Shown here: one piece after another, positions 8,047 through 18,891 of the stretch | Numbering within the stretch: position 1 is the first letter of the stretch | Layout of the letters: each line of letters starts with the position of its first letter | Origin: Hylemonella gracilis ATCC 19624 | Lineage (GTDB): Bacteria; Pseudomonadota; Gammaproteobacteria; Burkholderiales; Burkholderiaceae_C | Assembly: GCF_000211835.1 (NCBI RefSeq) | Contig: NZ_AEGR01000093.1 | Location: forward strand, 101,453 to 165,452 | DNA: 64,000 nt | Direction: 5' to 3' | Notes under the pieces: model-generated | Told to the model about the DNA's origin: nothing | Database searches by the model: none | What the model saw: the letters and a program-made list of their open reading frames with translations, nothing else | Program-made: the position numbers and the translations under genes

Positions 8047-9456
8047 ATGACGTCTGAATCACCCATCCAGAAACCGACCAGCGCCGCTGGGCCTGCCCAC
8101 GCCAGCGGCCCCACGGTTCGGCCCCTGTGGAAAATCTTCCTGCTCTTCCTCGGGCCGATGATCCTGGCCAATCTGTTGCAGTCGCTCTCGGGCACCGTCA
8201 ATAACATCTTCGTGGGCCAGTTGCTGGGCACCCAGGCCTTGGCGGCGGTGGCGGGCATGTTCCCCATCCTGTTCTTCTTCATCGCGCTCATCATCGGCAT
8301 CGGCGCGGGCGCCTCGGTGCTGATCGGTCAGGCCTGGGGCGCGCGCGAGCCAGCAAAGGTGAAGTCCATCGCGGGCGCGGCCCTGTGCCTGAGCCTGCTG
8401 ATCGGTCTGGGCGTGGCCTTGTTTGGCGGCCTCTACACCGAGCCCATGCTCAAGGCCCTGGGCACCCCCGCCGACGTGCTGCCCCTGGCCCTGGGGTACG
8501 CGCGCCCGGTGATGCTGGCCATGCCCGCCTTGCTGGTCTTCATCCTCTACACACAGTTGCTGCGCGGCGTGGGTGACACGGTCACTCCGCTGTATGCGCT
8601 CTTGCTGTCCACCGCCGTGTCTTGCCTGCTGACGCCGGCCTTCATCCTGGGCTGGCTGGGCCTGCCGCGCCTGGGTGTTGCCTCGGCGGCGGTGGCGGCC
8701 ATCTTCTCCTTCGTGACCGCCTTGGCCTTTCTGGTCGCTTACCTGCGCTGGCGTGGTCATCCTCTCGCGCCGGATGCTCGCCTGCTGCGCGCCTTGCGGC
8801 CGGACTGGCACTGGCTCAAGCTGGTGCTGCGCATTGGTTTGCCCACCTCGGTGCAGATGATCGTGATCGCCCTGTCCGAGGTTGCCGTGCTGTCCCTGGT
8901 CAATGGCTTTGGCTCGGACGCCACCGCCGCGTATGGCGCGGTCAATCAGGTCGTGAACTACGTGCAGTTCCCCGCGCTGTCGATCGCGATCACGGCGTCC
9001 ATCCTGGGCGCTCAGGCCATCGGCGCCGGCAAGTCCGATCGCCTGGCCGCGATCACGCAAACGGGTCTGGTGCTGAACCTGCTCATCACGGGCGGACTGG
9101 TGTTGCTGGGTTACCTGGCGTCGCGGCCCTTGATGCAGATGTTCATCACCGACGAGCGCGTGGTGGGCATGGCGCAGAACCTGCTGCACATCATGCTCTG
9201 GAGCTGCTTGGTGTTCGGATTCGCCGCCCTGCTCGGTGGCGTGATGCGTTCCAGCGGCGCGGTACTGGTGCCCACGGCGATTGCCATCGTCAGCATCGCC
9301 TTCATCCAGGTGCCCGCGGCCTGGCTGCTGAGCCAGCGCGTCGGTATCGACGGTGTGTGGATGGCCTACCCGATTGCCTTCAGCGCCATGCTGCTGATGC
9401 AAGGCGCCTACTACGGCCTGGTTTGGCGCAAGCGCAAGATCAAGCGCCTGGTCTGA
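8047..9456 (+). CDS. MATE family efflux transporter
   Basis: Inner-membrane multidrug/toxin extrusion transporter, 469 residues, with twelve predicted transmembrane helices in two six-helix halves. Family-typical stretches are LFLGPMILANLLQSLSGTVN, NNIFVGQLLGTQALAAV, GIGAGASVLIGQAWGARE in the first half and LPTSVQMIVIALSEVAVLSLV, AAYGAVNQVVNYVQFPALSI in the second. A longer frame begins at 7930, but the ATG at 8047 leaves a short hydrophilic N-terminus and is preferred. The gene stands alone; substrate is unknown, and Na+ or H+ coupling is assumed from the family. Confidence 0.93.
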   Translation: MTSESPIQKPTSAAGPAHASGPTVRPLWKIFLLFLGPMILANLLQSLSGTVNNIFVGQLLGTQALAAVAGMFPILFFFIALIIGIGAGASVLIGQAWGAREPAKVKSIAGAALCLSLLIGLGVALFGGLYTEPMLKALGTPADVLPLALGYARPVMLAMPALLVFILYTQLLRGVGDTVTPLYALLLSTAVSCLLTPAFILGWLGLPRLGVASAAVAAIFSFVTALAFLVAYLRWRGHPLAPDARLLRALRPDWHWLKLVLRIGLPTSVQMIVIALSEVAVLSLVNGFGSDATAAYGAVNQVVNYVQFPALSIAITASILGAQAIGAGKSDRLAAITQTGLVLNLLITGGLVLLGYLASRPLMQMFITDERVVGMAQNLLHIMLWSCLVFGFAALLGGVMRSSGAVLVPTAIAIVSIAFIQVPAAWLLSQRVGIDGVWMAYPIAFSAMLLMQGAYYGLVWRKRKIKRLV

Positions 9457-9513
9457 GCTGGGGTTCCCGCCGAAGGCGCGCGTCGGCCCCAGGCGCGTGC
9501 CGTCAGAACGACC

Positions 9514-9939
9514 TCAGCGCGGGGTCAACACCGCCATGGTGATGCGCGAGATGCAGACCATCTCCTCCGCCTCGTTGCGCAGCTCGATCTGCCAGACGTG
9601 CGTGCTGCGTCCGATGTGGATGGGGCGCGCCACCCCGGTCACCCAACCGCTGCGCGCGCTGCGCAGATGGTTGGCGTTGATGTCCAGACCCACCACCTCA
9701 TGGCCTTCGGGGCTGGCGTAATAGGCACCCATGGAGCCCAGGGTCTCGGCCAGCACGACGGACACGCCGCCATGCAGCAGGCCCATGGGTTGCACGGTGC
9801 GCGTGTCCACGGGCACGCGCGCCTTGAGGTAGTCGGGCCCCACGTCCAGGAACTCGATGCCCAGATGCGTGATGGCGGTGTTTTGCGCGTAGTGGGTGGC
9901 GGACTCGACGCTGACGGGTTTTTTCCAGATGGCGGTCAT
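9514..9939 (-). CDS. Hotdog-fold thioesterase, PaaI/EntH type
   Basis: Acyl-CoA thioesterase of 141 residues with a single hotdog domain. The segment TVQPMGLLHGGVSVVLAETLGSMGAYY carries the HGG turn and the catalytic acidic residue of the PaaI/YbdB subfamily; VVGLDINANHLRSARSGWVTGVARPIHIGR follows as the second half of the fold. The start at 9939 (MTAIWKK) gives the normal family length; the longer frame upstream is not supported. It is convergent with the MATE gene and stands alone. Likely substrates are aromatic or medium-chain acyl-CoAs, by family only. Confidence 0.9.
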   Translation of the reverse strand: MTAIWKKPVSVESATHYAQNTAITHLGIEFLDVGPDYLKARVPVDTRTVQPMGLLHGGVSVVLAETLGSMGAYYASPEGHEVVGLDINANHLRSARSGWVTGVARPIHIGRSTHVWQIELRNEAEEMVCISRITMAVLTPR

Positions 9940-10153
9940 GGTGGCGTGGGGCGAAGGACGATGCGGTGGATTATGCGAAGACAGCGCCTTGGCGCGTCCA
10001 CAGACATGAAACCGTGTGACGCCGAGGTGACGCTGCGGCAGCCATCGCCCTGGCCGTTTGGGTCGGCCGCGAGCGCGGGCGGACCCCATCGCCAAGCGCG
10101 ATTGCAAAACCGCAATGTCGACAACTTATTCCGGCATGAGGGCGTGGCCAAGG

Positions 10154-10411
10154 TCAGTAATGCGGCGGCCGTTCCTCGCGCGCATCGCGCTGACCCGCGC
10201 TCAACGCGGGGTCGCGCTCGGGCAATTGCTTGCGCAAATGTTCGATCTGCCTTTGCAGTGACTCAATCTGCTGTTGTTGACGGTACACCGTCAGATTCAG
10301 TTGCTCCAGCAAATCTTCGGCATAACTGGCCTTGATTTCCAACTCATCCAAGCGCTGCGACGGCACCAGGCTGGTGGGTTCGGTGGCCTCGCGAGTGCGA
10401 ACGTGTTTCAT
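10154..10411 (-). CDS. slyX: SlyX family protein
   Basis: Small cytoplasmic protein of 85 residues with the SlyX pattern: a coiled coil (RLDELEIKASYAEDLLEQLN, then VYRQQQQIESLQRQIEHLRKQL) followed by an acidic/proline tail ending in RPPHY, which is the conserved SlyX C-terminus. The start at 10411 (MKHVRTR) was chosen because the coiled coil is then about 20 residues in; a longer frame from 10474 is possible. Biochemical role of SlyX is not established. Confidence 0.85.
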   Translation of the reverse strand: MKHVRTREATEPTSLVPSQRLDELEIKASYAEDLLEQLNLTVYRQQQQIESLQRQIEHLRKQLPERDPALSAGQRDAREERPPHY

Positions 10412-10670
10412 TCGATGTTTCTGAATCTGGAGAAACACCGATTTTGCGGCACCTTGTGACGAACCTGCCCGCACCTGAAAATTGCCGTTGGGTCAATGAA
10501 GGGGGAGGGGACATGTGGAGACGGTTGCGTGGGTATGACAAGGCACACCCTGGTTTTCACTGTTGACGTAAAAAATGAGATCGCGTCCATTTGCATGAGC
10601 TGCATCGGCTAGCGATGAAGACCGCGTCGGCCCTGGTCGGCGCGTTCAACCACAAAGGAAAGGCGAACTC

Positions 10671-12452
10671 ATGATGTTCTCCAACCTGAAAATCGGCGCC
10701 CGTTTGGCCCTGGCCTTCGGCATCCTGCTTTTCATCACCCTGGCGGTCGCGCTGCTCGGCATCTGGCGGCTGGACACGCTCAAGAACACCAGCGAGGAAA
10801 TCGCCACGGTGGAGATGCAGCGTGCCTTGCTGGCGCAGGGCTGGAGCTCGCAGACCACCATCAACTGGATCCGCGCCTCCGCCGCGCTCAAGACCAAGGA
10901 TGCCGCCTACCAAGAGCAATTGGCCAAGGACATGGCGGCCACTTCCAAGTCCATCAGCGAGGACCAGAAGGAGTTGGTCACCTTGATCACCGACGACAAG
11001 GGCAAGGCCTTGATGGAGGAGGTGGCCGCCAAGCGCAAGGTCTACGTCGATGCCCGCTCCGCCCTCATCAAGCGTCAGCAGGCCGGGGAAGACATCATGA
11101 GCGCGGTGGACAAAGACCTGCTGCCCCTGGCCACGGCCTACCTCAAGTCGCTGGACGACGTCGCCGATCACGCGCGTGGCCTGCTGCTGAAGACCCAGGG
11201 TGAGGCGCATGTGATGGCCCAACGCAGCCAGATCGGGCAGAGCATTGGCGTGGCGCTGGCCGTGCTGCTGGGGGTGCTGCTGGCGGTCGTCGTCACGCGG
11301 TCCATCGTGCGGCCCGTCCAAGACGCGGTGACCTTGACCCAGCACATCGCCGAGGGCAATCTGACGGCGCGCCTTGAATCGAACGCCAAGGATGAGATCG
11401 GCCAACTGCTGCGCGCACTGGACACCATGTCCGACCACTTGAGGCGCGTCGTGACCGAGGTGCGCATGGGCGTGGAGTCCGTCACCGCGGCGGCCGGCGA
11501 GATTGCCAAGGGCAGCGCCGATCTGTCGGCGCGCACCGAGCAAACCGCCGCCAACCTGGAGCAAACCGCGGCCAGCATGGAAGAACTGACCAGCACCATC
11601 ACGCAATCGGCCGACACGGCGGTGCAGGTCAATCAGCTGGCTGGCAGCGCGGCGGGTGCCGCGCAGAATGGCGGGACCATCGTCGAGCAGGCCATCGTCA
11701 GCATGGGGCAGATCACCGAGTCGTCCAAGAAGATCTCGGACATCATCGGCGTGATCGATGGCATCGCCTTCCAGACCAACATCCTGGCGCTGAACGCGGC
11801 GGTGGAAGCCGCGCGGGCGGGTGAGCAGGGCCGTGGTTTCGCCGTGGTCGCCGGCGAGGTGCGCGCGCTGGCGGGCCGCAGCGCCGAAGCGGCCAAGGAG
11901 ATCAAGACCCTGATCAGCAACTCCGTGCAGGCCGTGGATGAGGGTTCGCGCCAGGTCAGCCAAGCGGGCCAGAGCATGGGTGACATCGTCACCAGCGTCA
12001 AACGCGTCTCCGACCTGATCGGTGAGATCAGCACCGCCGCCGCCGAGCAGCGCGATGGCATCAATCAGGTCAACCAAGCCGTGGGCAACCTGGACCAGAT
12101 GACGCAGCAGAACGCGGCCCTGGTGGAGGAGTCTTCCGCGGCGGCGGCCACCATGCGCGATCAGGCACAGCGCCTGGCCAGCGTGGTCGCGGTCTTCAAT
12201 GTTGGCGATGCCGTGGCCACGCCTCCAAAGATGCCGCCAGCGCATGTGCCACGGGTCTCCCCCGCGCAGCGCGTGTCGGCCAACGCAACGACGGCCCCGA
12301 CGCCCCGACGCGCTGCCGCGCCGTCTGCGCCCGCACCGGTGACGGAAACAGGCTCGCCCAAGATGGATACGCCCAAGCCCGCCCCCAAACGACTGCAGGC
12401 GTCAGCGACACCCAAGTCGTCCGCGGACGATGGGGATTGGGACGAGTTCTGA
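10671..12452 (+). CDS. Methyl-accepting chemotaxis protein with CheR-type tail
   Basis: Transmembrane chemoreceptor of 593 residues. Order: TM1 at about 11-33, a periplasmic four-helix-bundle-like sensor domain of about 155 residues, TM2 at about 188-208, HAMP at about 210-262, and the long cytoplasmic coiled coil. The hairpin tip [20 protein letters not shown] contacts CheA/CheW. Adaptation helices with A/E/Q-rich heptads flank the tip. After residue 505 comes a Pro/Ala-rich linker and the protein ends in DWDEF, matching the W-x-x-F core of the NWETF pentapeptide that docks CheR/CheB. Two ATGs are adjacent (10671, 10674). No chemotaxis genes are next to it. The ligand is unknown. Confidence 0.95.
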   Translation: MMFSNLKIGARLALAFGILLFITLAVALLGIWRLDTLKNTSEEIATVEMQRALLAQGWSSQTTINWIRASAALKTKDAAYQEQLAKDMAATSKSISEDQKELVTLITDDKGKALMEEVAAKRKVYVDARSALIKRQQAGEDIMSAVDKDLLPLATAYLKSLDDVADHARGLLLKTQGEAHVMAQRSQIGQSIGVALAVLLGVLLAVVVTRSIVRPVQDAVTLTQHIAEGNLTARLESNAKDEIGQLLRALDTMSDHLRRVVTEVRMGVESVTAAAGEIAKGSADLSARTEQTAANLEQTAASMEELTSTITQSADTAVQVNQLAGSAAGAAQNGGTIVEQAIVSMGQITESSKKISDIIGVIDGIAFQTNILALNAAVEAARAGEQGRGFAVVAGEVRALAGRSAEAAKEIKTLISNSVQAVDEGSRQVSQAGQSMGDIVTSVKRVSDLIGEISTAAAEQRDGINQVNQAVGNLDQMTQQNAALVEESSAAAATMRDQAQRLASVVAVFNVGDAVATPPKMPPAHVPRVSPAQRVSANATTAPTPRRAAAPSAPAPVTETGSPKMDTPKPAPKRLQASATPKSSADDGDWDEF

Positions 12453-12500
12453 TTCGGGGGTCGCTCGCCAACCCGCTGGGCCGACGGGCCAGAGATGGGT

Positions 12501-13469
12501 TCAGCCCGAGGCCGTCACCCGCGCAGGGCTTTGTGCTTGCGCCAGCAGCCAATCGCGCAGCTGGCTGACCGCGGTCCGTTCCACCTGGTCTTGGTCCGGC
12601 TCCGGCGTGACGTAGTAATAGGTCCGGCCGCTTTTCAAGGGACGGGGGCTGGCGACGACGAGTTCCCCTCGCGCCAGCTCCTCCTCGATCAGCATCGTCG
12701 GCACGAGGGCCACGCCCAGACCATGCGCTGCCGCCATCGCGGTCATGGAAAACAACTCGTGGCGCGGCCCCGCCATGGCGCGCGGCGTGTCCACGCCCTG
12801 CGCTTCGAACCATTGCCGCCAGGCGGTCGGGCGCGTGCTTTGCTGCAGCAAGGGCAGACTCGCGATCTGGGAAGGTGTGAGGCCGGGCCGGGCTTGTGAT
12901 GGCCGGCGGCTCACCGCACCCTGCAACAAGGCGGGGCTGCACACCGGCAGCACTTCCTCGGCCATCAGGGCCGTGGCCTGGGTGCCGGCCCAGCGCTGCA
13001 TCTGATCGGCCGTGCCGGCGTAGAGGGCGGCGTCGAATTCCTGGTCCGCGAACAGAAAAGGGCGGGTGCGGGTTTCGATGTGGACCACCATGTCCGGGTG
13101 CGCCTGCGTGAGCCGGGGCAGGCGCGGGATCAGCCAGCGCGTCGCGAAGGTGGCCACGGCGGCCAGGGCGATCACGCCGCCATGAGCCCCATCGCCTTGC
13201 TGCGCCATGGCGTCCAGGGTGTCGCGCTCCAGTGCAGCCAGCCGCTGCGCGACTTGGCGTGCGTAAGCGGCGCCTTGCGCGGTGAGCACGACACCGTGGC
13301 GGCTGCGCGTGAAGAGCGTCAGACCCAGGAAGTCTTCCAAGGCCAGGATCTGGCGCGACACGGCGCTTTGAGTGAGCGCCAGTTCCTGCGCCGCGCGCGT
13401 GTAGCTCTGGTGCCGGGCCGCGGCTTCGAAACAGGCCAGGGCTTGGGTGGAGGGTAGCTTGCGGCGCAT
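12501..13469 (-). CDS. LysR-family regulator, GcvA/GcdR-like, divergent from gcdH
   Basis: Transcription factor of 322 residues. The N-terminal winged helix-turn-helix LPSTQALACFEAAARHQSYTRAAQELALTQSAVSRQI has the GcvA-subgroup form, followed by a linker helix and a periplasmic-binding-protein-like effector domain. The start at 13469 (MRRKLPS) removes an unsupported upstream extension. It is divergent from the glutaryl-CoA dehydrogenase gene with a 189-bp shared promoter region, the arrangement seen for LysR regulators of gcdH in pseudomonads and Burkholderiales. Control of gcdH by a glutarate-related inducer is inference from this arrangement. Confidence 0.9.
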   Translation of the reverse strand: MRRKLPSTQALACFEAAARHQSYTRAAQELALTQSAVSRQILALEDFLGLTLFTRSRHGVVLTAQGAAYARQVAQRLAALERDTLDAMAQQGDGAHGGVIALAAVATFATRWLIPRLPRLTQAHPDMVVHIETRTRPFLFADQEFDAALYAGTADQMQRWAGTQATALMAEEVLPVCSPALLQGAVSRRPSQARPGLTPSQIASLPLLQQSTRPTAWRQWFEAQGVDTPRAMAGPRHELFSMTAMAAAHGLGVALVPTMLIEEELARGELVVASPRPLKSGRTYYYVTPEPDQDQVERTAVSQLRDWLLAQAQSPARVTASG

Positions 13470-13508
13470 CGAAGGTATGAGTCCATGAGATGGATGCCGG
13501 CGAAAAGA

Positions 13509-13549
13509 CGATCCTTTCCCGAAAGAGATCGTTCCAGGCATGCACTGGA
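13509..13549. promoter_or_regulatory. Palindromic sites in the LysR-gcdH intergenic region
   Basis: Between the divergent genes there is an imperfect dyad reading CGATC-CTTTC / GAAAG-AGATCG at 13509-13531 and next to it TCCAG-N7-CTGGA at 13533-13549. Two neighbouring dyads in the middle of a divergent promoter fit recognition and activation sites of a LysR protein. Protein binding is inferred, not seen. Confidence 0.45.
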
Positions 13550-13658
13550 GACATTCTATTTTCGCATGACTGGATAAAAAATTCGCGTTTGCCGCAAACC
13601 ACCCAGCGCACTACCATGCCGCCACATTCTGAGTCCCAGTCCTTCGAGGAGACCCCGC

Positions 13659-14855
<1,197 letters not shown>

Positions 14856-14857
14856 AC

Positions 14858-16111
14858 ATGGCCGGCGCACTCGAAGGCCTCAAGGTCCTGGACCTGTCCC
14901 GCGTGCTCGCGGGGCCGTGGTGCACGCAGATGTTGGCGGACTTGGGCGCGGACGTGGTCAAGGTCGAGAAACCCGGTGAGGGGGATGACACGCGCCAGTG
15001 GGGCCCGCCTTTCGTTCGCGACGCGCGGGGCGAGCCTACGACGCAGTCGACTTATTTCCTCGCCTGCAACCGCAACAAGCGCTCCCTCACCCTCGACATC
15101 GCCACGCCCGAGGGCCAAGCCCTGGTCCGCCAGATGGCCGCGCGGAGCGATGTGCTGGTTGAAAATTTCAAGGTCGGGGGGTTGAGGAAATACGGCCTCG
15201 ACTACGACAGCCTCAAGGCCATCAACCCGCGCCTGATCTACTGCTCCATCACCGGCTTCGGCCAAGACGGGCCTTATGCGCAGCGCGCGGGCTATGACCT
15301 GATGATCCAGGCCATGAGCGGCATGATGAGCATCACCGGGCGGCCCGATGGCGAGGCGGGTGGCGGACCGCTGCGCGTGGGGGTGGCGATCACAGATCTC
15401 TTCACCGGCCTCTACGCGGCCAATGCCATCCTCGCGGCCCTGAACGTGCGCGACAACGCGCACAGCGGCACGGGCCAGGGCCAGCACATTGACATGGCCC
15501 TGCTGGACGTGGGCATGGCCGTGCTGGCCAACCAGGCCACGGCCTACCTCAACACCGGCGAGATCCCCCAACGCCAGGGCAACAGCCACCCGAGCCTGGC
15601 GCCGTACCAGGACTTTCCGACGGCGGACGGCGCCATGCTGCTGGCCATCGGCAACGACGGGCAGTTCCAACGCTTCTGTGTCGCGGCAGGCCAGCCTGAC
15701 TGGGCGAACGACCCCCGTTACGCGAGCAACACCTTGCGCGTGCGGCACCGCGAAGTCTTGATTCCGCTGTTGAGTGCGTTGACGCGCACGCGCCGTACCG
15801 CGGATTGGGTGGCACTGCTGGGTGACCAGGCTGTGCCCTGTGGGCCGATCAACGACATCGGCGCGGCCTTCGCCGACGCGCAGGTGCAAGCGCGTGGCCT
15901 GCGCTTGAGCCAGCCTTGCAGCCCGGCCGCCCGCACGCAACTGCAGGTGGACGCCTTTCACACCGTGGCCAGCCCCTTGCGTCTGGCGGCCACGCCGCCG
16001 GTGCTGCGCCATGCGCCGCCCTTGCTGGGTGAACATACGGACCAGGTGCTGGCCGAGCTGGGGTTGGACCCCGCGCGCATCGCGGCCTTGCGGCAAGCGG
16101 GCGTGGTCTGA
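14858..16111 (+). CDS. CaiB/BaiF family CoA-transferase, probable glutarate CoA-transferase
   Basis: Class III CoA-transferase of 417 residues. It begins GALEGLKVLDLSRVLAGPWC and contains the catalytic aspartate region in GQHIDMALLDVGMAVLANQA, plus NPRLIYCSITGFGQDGPYA and the LITDLFTGLYA-type segment. Family members next to gcdH activate glutarate using succinyl-CoA, feeding GcdH; that assignment here rests on the 2-bp spacing to gcdH and the shared direction. A much longer frame reads upstream through gcdH in another phase and is not the gene. Normal length for the family. Confidence 0.9.
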   Translation: MAGALEGLKVLDLSRVLAGPWCTQMLADLGADVVKVEKPGEGDDTRQWGPPFVRDARGEPTTQSTYFLACNRNKRSLTLDIATPEGQALVRQMAARSDVLVENFKVGGLRKYGLDYDSLKAINPRLIYCSITGFGQDGPYAQRAGYDLMIQAMSGMMSITGRPDGEAGGGPLRVGVAITDLFTGLYAANAILAALNVRDNAHSGTGQGQHIDMALLDVGMAVLANQATAYLNTGEIPQRQGNSHPSLAPYQDFPTADGAMLLAIGNDGQFQRFCVAAGQPDWANDPRYASNTLRVRHREVLIPLLSALTRTRRTADWVALLGDQAVPCGPINDIGAAFADAQVQARGLRLSQPCSPAARTQLQVDAFHTVASPLRLAATPPVLRHAPPLLGEHTDQVLAELGLDPARIAALRQAGVV

Positions 16112-16185
16112 GGCCCTCGCCCACACCTGCTCCTGGGTTCGCGGCAGGCGCAGGGCAGGGCGCTCTTTTTCGAGTGCCCGCGCCC

Positions 16186-17091
16186 TCAGGCCTTGCGGTT
16201 CACCAGCACGATGCCCAGCGTCACGCCCACCAGGGCCAGCGCCAGTTGAAGCGTCAGCGTTTCGCCCAGCAGGAGCACGCCCGCCAGCAGCGCGCACAGC
16301 GGCGTCAGGAAGGTGAAGGACGAGAGCTGGGTGGCTGGATAGTGCCGCAGCATCCACATCCAGACCAGGTAGCTCGCGAAGGCGCCCACACCGGCTTGCA
16401 AGGCCAGCGACGCCCAGGCCCAGGCTGGGTAATCGAACGACCAGGCTTCGCCCAGGGCCAGCGAGGCCAGCGGCGAGACCGCCGCACTCACGGCCAACTG
16501 ATAGAACAGCGTCTTCTCCGCGCTGAGCGTCGCCATGCGGCTGCCGCGGATGACGAGGGTGGTCAGGCCCCAGAACAGGCCGGCGGCCAAGGCCAGTGCG
16601 TCGCCGCGCAACTGGTTCGGCGCGGGGTGCTGCGTGCCGTCGTGCAGGAAGCCTTCGCTGAATGCCAGCGCCACGGCCAGAAAGGCGATGCCCAGTCCCA
16701 GCCACTGCAGGCCACGCAGGCGCTCAGCGTGCACGAAACGCGGCAGCAGCAAGGCCACCACGAAAGGCGCGCTGTAGAGGAACACCGTCAGGCGCGAAGC
16801 GTGCGTGTCGCGCAGGCCCAGGTAGATGCAGATGAACTCCGCCGCGAACAGCAAGCCCGCGAGCAAGCCGACGCCCAAGGTGCCGTCACGTGTGAACAAG
16901 GCCACGCCACGCCAGCGGCTCCACAGCAGCAACAAAGTCGTGGCGGCAGCGAAACGCAGCGTGGCCTGCCACAGCGGCGGGATGGTGCCCACGGTGGCTT
17001 TGATCAGGATTTGTTGCAGACCCCAGAACGCGCAGCAGACGATCAGCAGGGCGATGGCGGGGGTGTCGAGGTGGGATTTGCGTTGCGTCAT
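16186..17091 (-). CDS. DMT-family (EamA) transporter
   Basis: Inner-membrane drug/metabolite transporter of 301 residues with ten predicted transmembrane helices in two EamA repeats: the first starts TPAIALLIVCCAFWGLQQIL, the second near DALALAAGLFWGLTTLVIRG. Both repeats carry the conserved FWG turn. The start at 17091 (MTQRKSH) is preferred over a longer frame because the extension is basic/proline-rich and out of family. It converges with the CoA-transferase gene. Substrate unknown; EamA members export amino acids or metabolites. Confidence 0.9.
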   Translation of the reverse strand: MTQRKSHLDTPAIALLIVCCAFWGLQQILIKATVGTIPPLWQATLRFAAATTLLLLWSRWRGVALFTRDGTLGVGLLAGLLFAAEFICIYLGLRDTHASRLTVFLYSAPFVVALLLPRFVHAERLRGLQWLGLGIAFLAVALAFSEGFLHDGTQHPAPNQLRGDALALAAGLFWGLTTLVIRGSRMATLSAEKTLFYQLAVSAAVSPLASLALGEAWSFDYPAWAWASLALQAGVGAFASYLVWMWMLRHYPATQLSSFTFLTPLCALLAGVLLLGETLTLQLALALVGVTLGIVLVNRKA

Positions 17092-17247
17092 GTCGACGCC
17101 GATTGTCACCCTGCCGTTGAACCGGCCCCGAAGGGTGCTTGGGCTTGGCGTGCTTGACCCCGCTGAAAAGACCTGTCCCCGATGGCCTGCGCTCGGCTGG
17201 GTAAATAGGCGGACGGCTGCTGCGGCGACGGGTTCTAGAATCCCGCC

Positions 17248-18273
17248 ATGGGCTTTTGGAACAGGACAGCTGCGGGCCACCCTGCCGCATTTTTTGTATG
17301 GACCGCAGTGATGTTGGGCGCCTGGGCTTCGATCCCAGGCGGCGCGGGTGCGCAGTCCGCGGACTCGCCGCAAACGCCGGCGCAACCCACGGCAGCGCAG
17401 GCATCAGCAGCGCCACCGGCAACCGCATCGTCCTACGCCAGCTTGGTGGAGCGCGACCTGCCGCCTCCGCTGGAACAGCGCAAGGGCAAGGTCTGTGACG
17501 AATTCTGGACCCGCCTGCCCAATGTGACCTGGGCGCTGTGCGAAGCTGCCCGCTTGGAACCGGGCGAAGGGCGCAGCGTGCGTGGTCGGCCGATCTATGT
17601 GCGTGACGTTGCGCCCGCGGCGGAACAGCGCCTGCGGGTGCTGGTCATCGGAGGCATCCATGGGGACGAGTTGTCCTCGGCCTCCGTGCCTCTGCATTGG
17701 ATTCAGTTTGCGCAGACGGAGCCGGAGCAAGGCATCCTCTGGCGCTTCATCCCGGCGCTGAATCCGGACGGTTTGTTTGACCGGCCCTCACGTCGCGTCA
17801 ATGCCAACGGCGTGGATCTGAACCGCAACTTTCCCACCCCGAATTGGGAACACGACGCCACCCATTACTGGACGGTACGCACCCGCAAGGACCCGCGCCG
17901 TTATCCCGGGGTCGAGCCCTTGAGCGAGCCGGAATCGCGGTATCTGTTCGAGGAAATGCAGCGTTTCCGGCCCCACTTGATCGTGAGCATTCACGCGCCG
18001 TATGGCGTGCTGGACTTCGACGGCCCGCAGGAGCCACCGCGCAAGCTGGGCCGCCTGAGCCTGAACCAGCTCGGTGTGTTTCCCGGTTCCTTGGGCCACT
18101 ACGCGGGCGTGCACAAGGGCATGCCCGTGGTGACGGTGGAGCTGGTGAGCGCCGAGCTGACACCCCGCAACGTGGAAATCCGCCGCATGTGGGACGACCT
18201 GCAGCAGTGGATGGGCATCACCTTGGCGCAGGTCGAAGCGGGTGAGGCGGTGCAGCCCCGCTTGCGTCGCTAA
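17248..18273 (+). CDS. M14-family zinc carboxypeptidase, exported
   Basis: Predicted periplasmic metallopeptidase of 341 residues. A hydrophobic leader (about residues 13-35) is followed by an Ala/Pro/Gln-rich linker and a catalytic domain from about residue 85. Zinc ligands H-x-x-E are in VIGGIHGDELSS, substrate-binding RNF in VDLNRNFPTPNWE, the third zinc ligand His in IVSIHAPYGVLDF, and the general base Glu in MPVVTVELVS. This is the MpaA-like branch that removes residues from murein peptides; that specificity is inferred. No partner gene is adjacent. Confidence 0.9.
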   Translation: MGFWNRTAAGHPAAFFVWTAVMLGAWASIPGGAGAQSADSPQTPAQPTAAQASAAPPATASSYASLVERDLPPPLEQRKGKVCDEFWTRLPNVTWALCEAARLEPGEGRSVRGRPIYVRDVAPAAEQRLRVLVIGGIHGDELSSASVPLHWIQFAQTEPEQGILWRFIPALNPDGLFDRPSRRVNANGVDLNRNFPTPNWEHDATHYWTVRTRKDPRRYPGVEPLSEPESRYLFEEMQRFRPHLIVSIHAPYGVLDFDGPQEPPRKLGRLSLNQLGVFPGSLGHYAGVHKGMPVVTVELVSAELTPRNVEIRRMWDDLQQWMGITLAQVEAGEAVQPRLRR

Positions 18274-18316
18274 GGAGGGGGCTTGGCGGGGTGCCCGCCG
18301 CGCCTTTCACTCGGCC

Positions 18317-18739
18317 TCAGCGCACGATCAGCACGGGCACCGCGCAGTGGGCCAGCACCTTGGTGGCGACCGAGCCAAGGATCAAGTTGCCCAGCGTGCC
18401 GTGACCATGTGAGCCCATGACCAGCAAATCGAATTTGCCGCTGGTGGCCAGCTTGGCGATCAGCTCGCCAGCATTCCCAACTTTCCAGTCCGTCTTGGGC
18501 GTGATACCTTGCTGCGCGAGGAACTTGCTGACCGGCTTGAGCACTTTCTCGGACTCTTCCGCGTAGTACTTCTCCACAATCTCCTTGCCCAGGGCGGCCC
18601 TGGCCCGCGGCGGTATCGGCGCTTGCACCGTGAACAGCACGTACTGGTGGTCGGTGCCCAGCAGGGTGTCGTTCGCGGCCAGGTAGGCCAGCATCTTCTT
18701 GGTGTACTCGCTGCCATCAACGGCCAAGAGAATCTTCAT
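18317..18739 (-). CDS. Universal stress protein, UspA family
   Basis: Single-domain Usp of 140 residues beginning MKILLAVDGSEYTKKML. The ATP-binding loop G-x2-G-x9-G-S/T is intact as GSHGHGTLGNLILGSVATKV, followed by the usual CAVPVLIVR end. The start at 18739 follows a gag(g)-rich site on the minus strand; a longer frame from 18961 is not supported. It lies downstream of a LysR gene in the same direction with a 152-bp gap, so co-transcription is uncertain. Confidence 0.92.
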   Translation of the reverse strand: MKILLAVDGSEYTKKMLAYLAANDTLLGTDHQYVLFTVQAPIPPRARAALGKEIVEKYYAEESEKVLKPVSKFLAQQGITPKTDWKVGNAGELIAKLATSGKFDLLVMGSHGHGTLGNLILGSVATKVLAHCAVPVLIVR

Positions 18740-18891
18740 GGAGGGTTTCCTTTCGTGCAGTTGTCGCCAATGCGGACCGAGGTCCCCTGGCGCGTGGGCC
18801 GGCGCGAGTGGCCGGGTCGAGTGTCTCCAAGCCAAGAATATCAGCCAGGCTTCAGATGGCGACCAAGTTTTGCGAGGCTTTTTGCGCTGCG

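Noticed and set aside
8059..9402. A 447-codon minus-strand frame opposite the MATE gene
   Set aside because: Gln/His/Gly-rich antisense translation typical of GC-rich membrane protein genes.
10563..10600. Sigma-28 promoter before the chemoreceptor
   Set aside because: I could not align TAAAGT-N-GCCGATAA within the leader with acceptable spacing; a TTGACG at 10563 has no good -10 partner.
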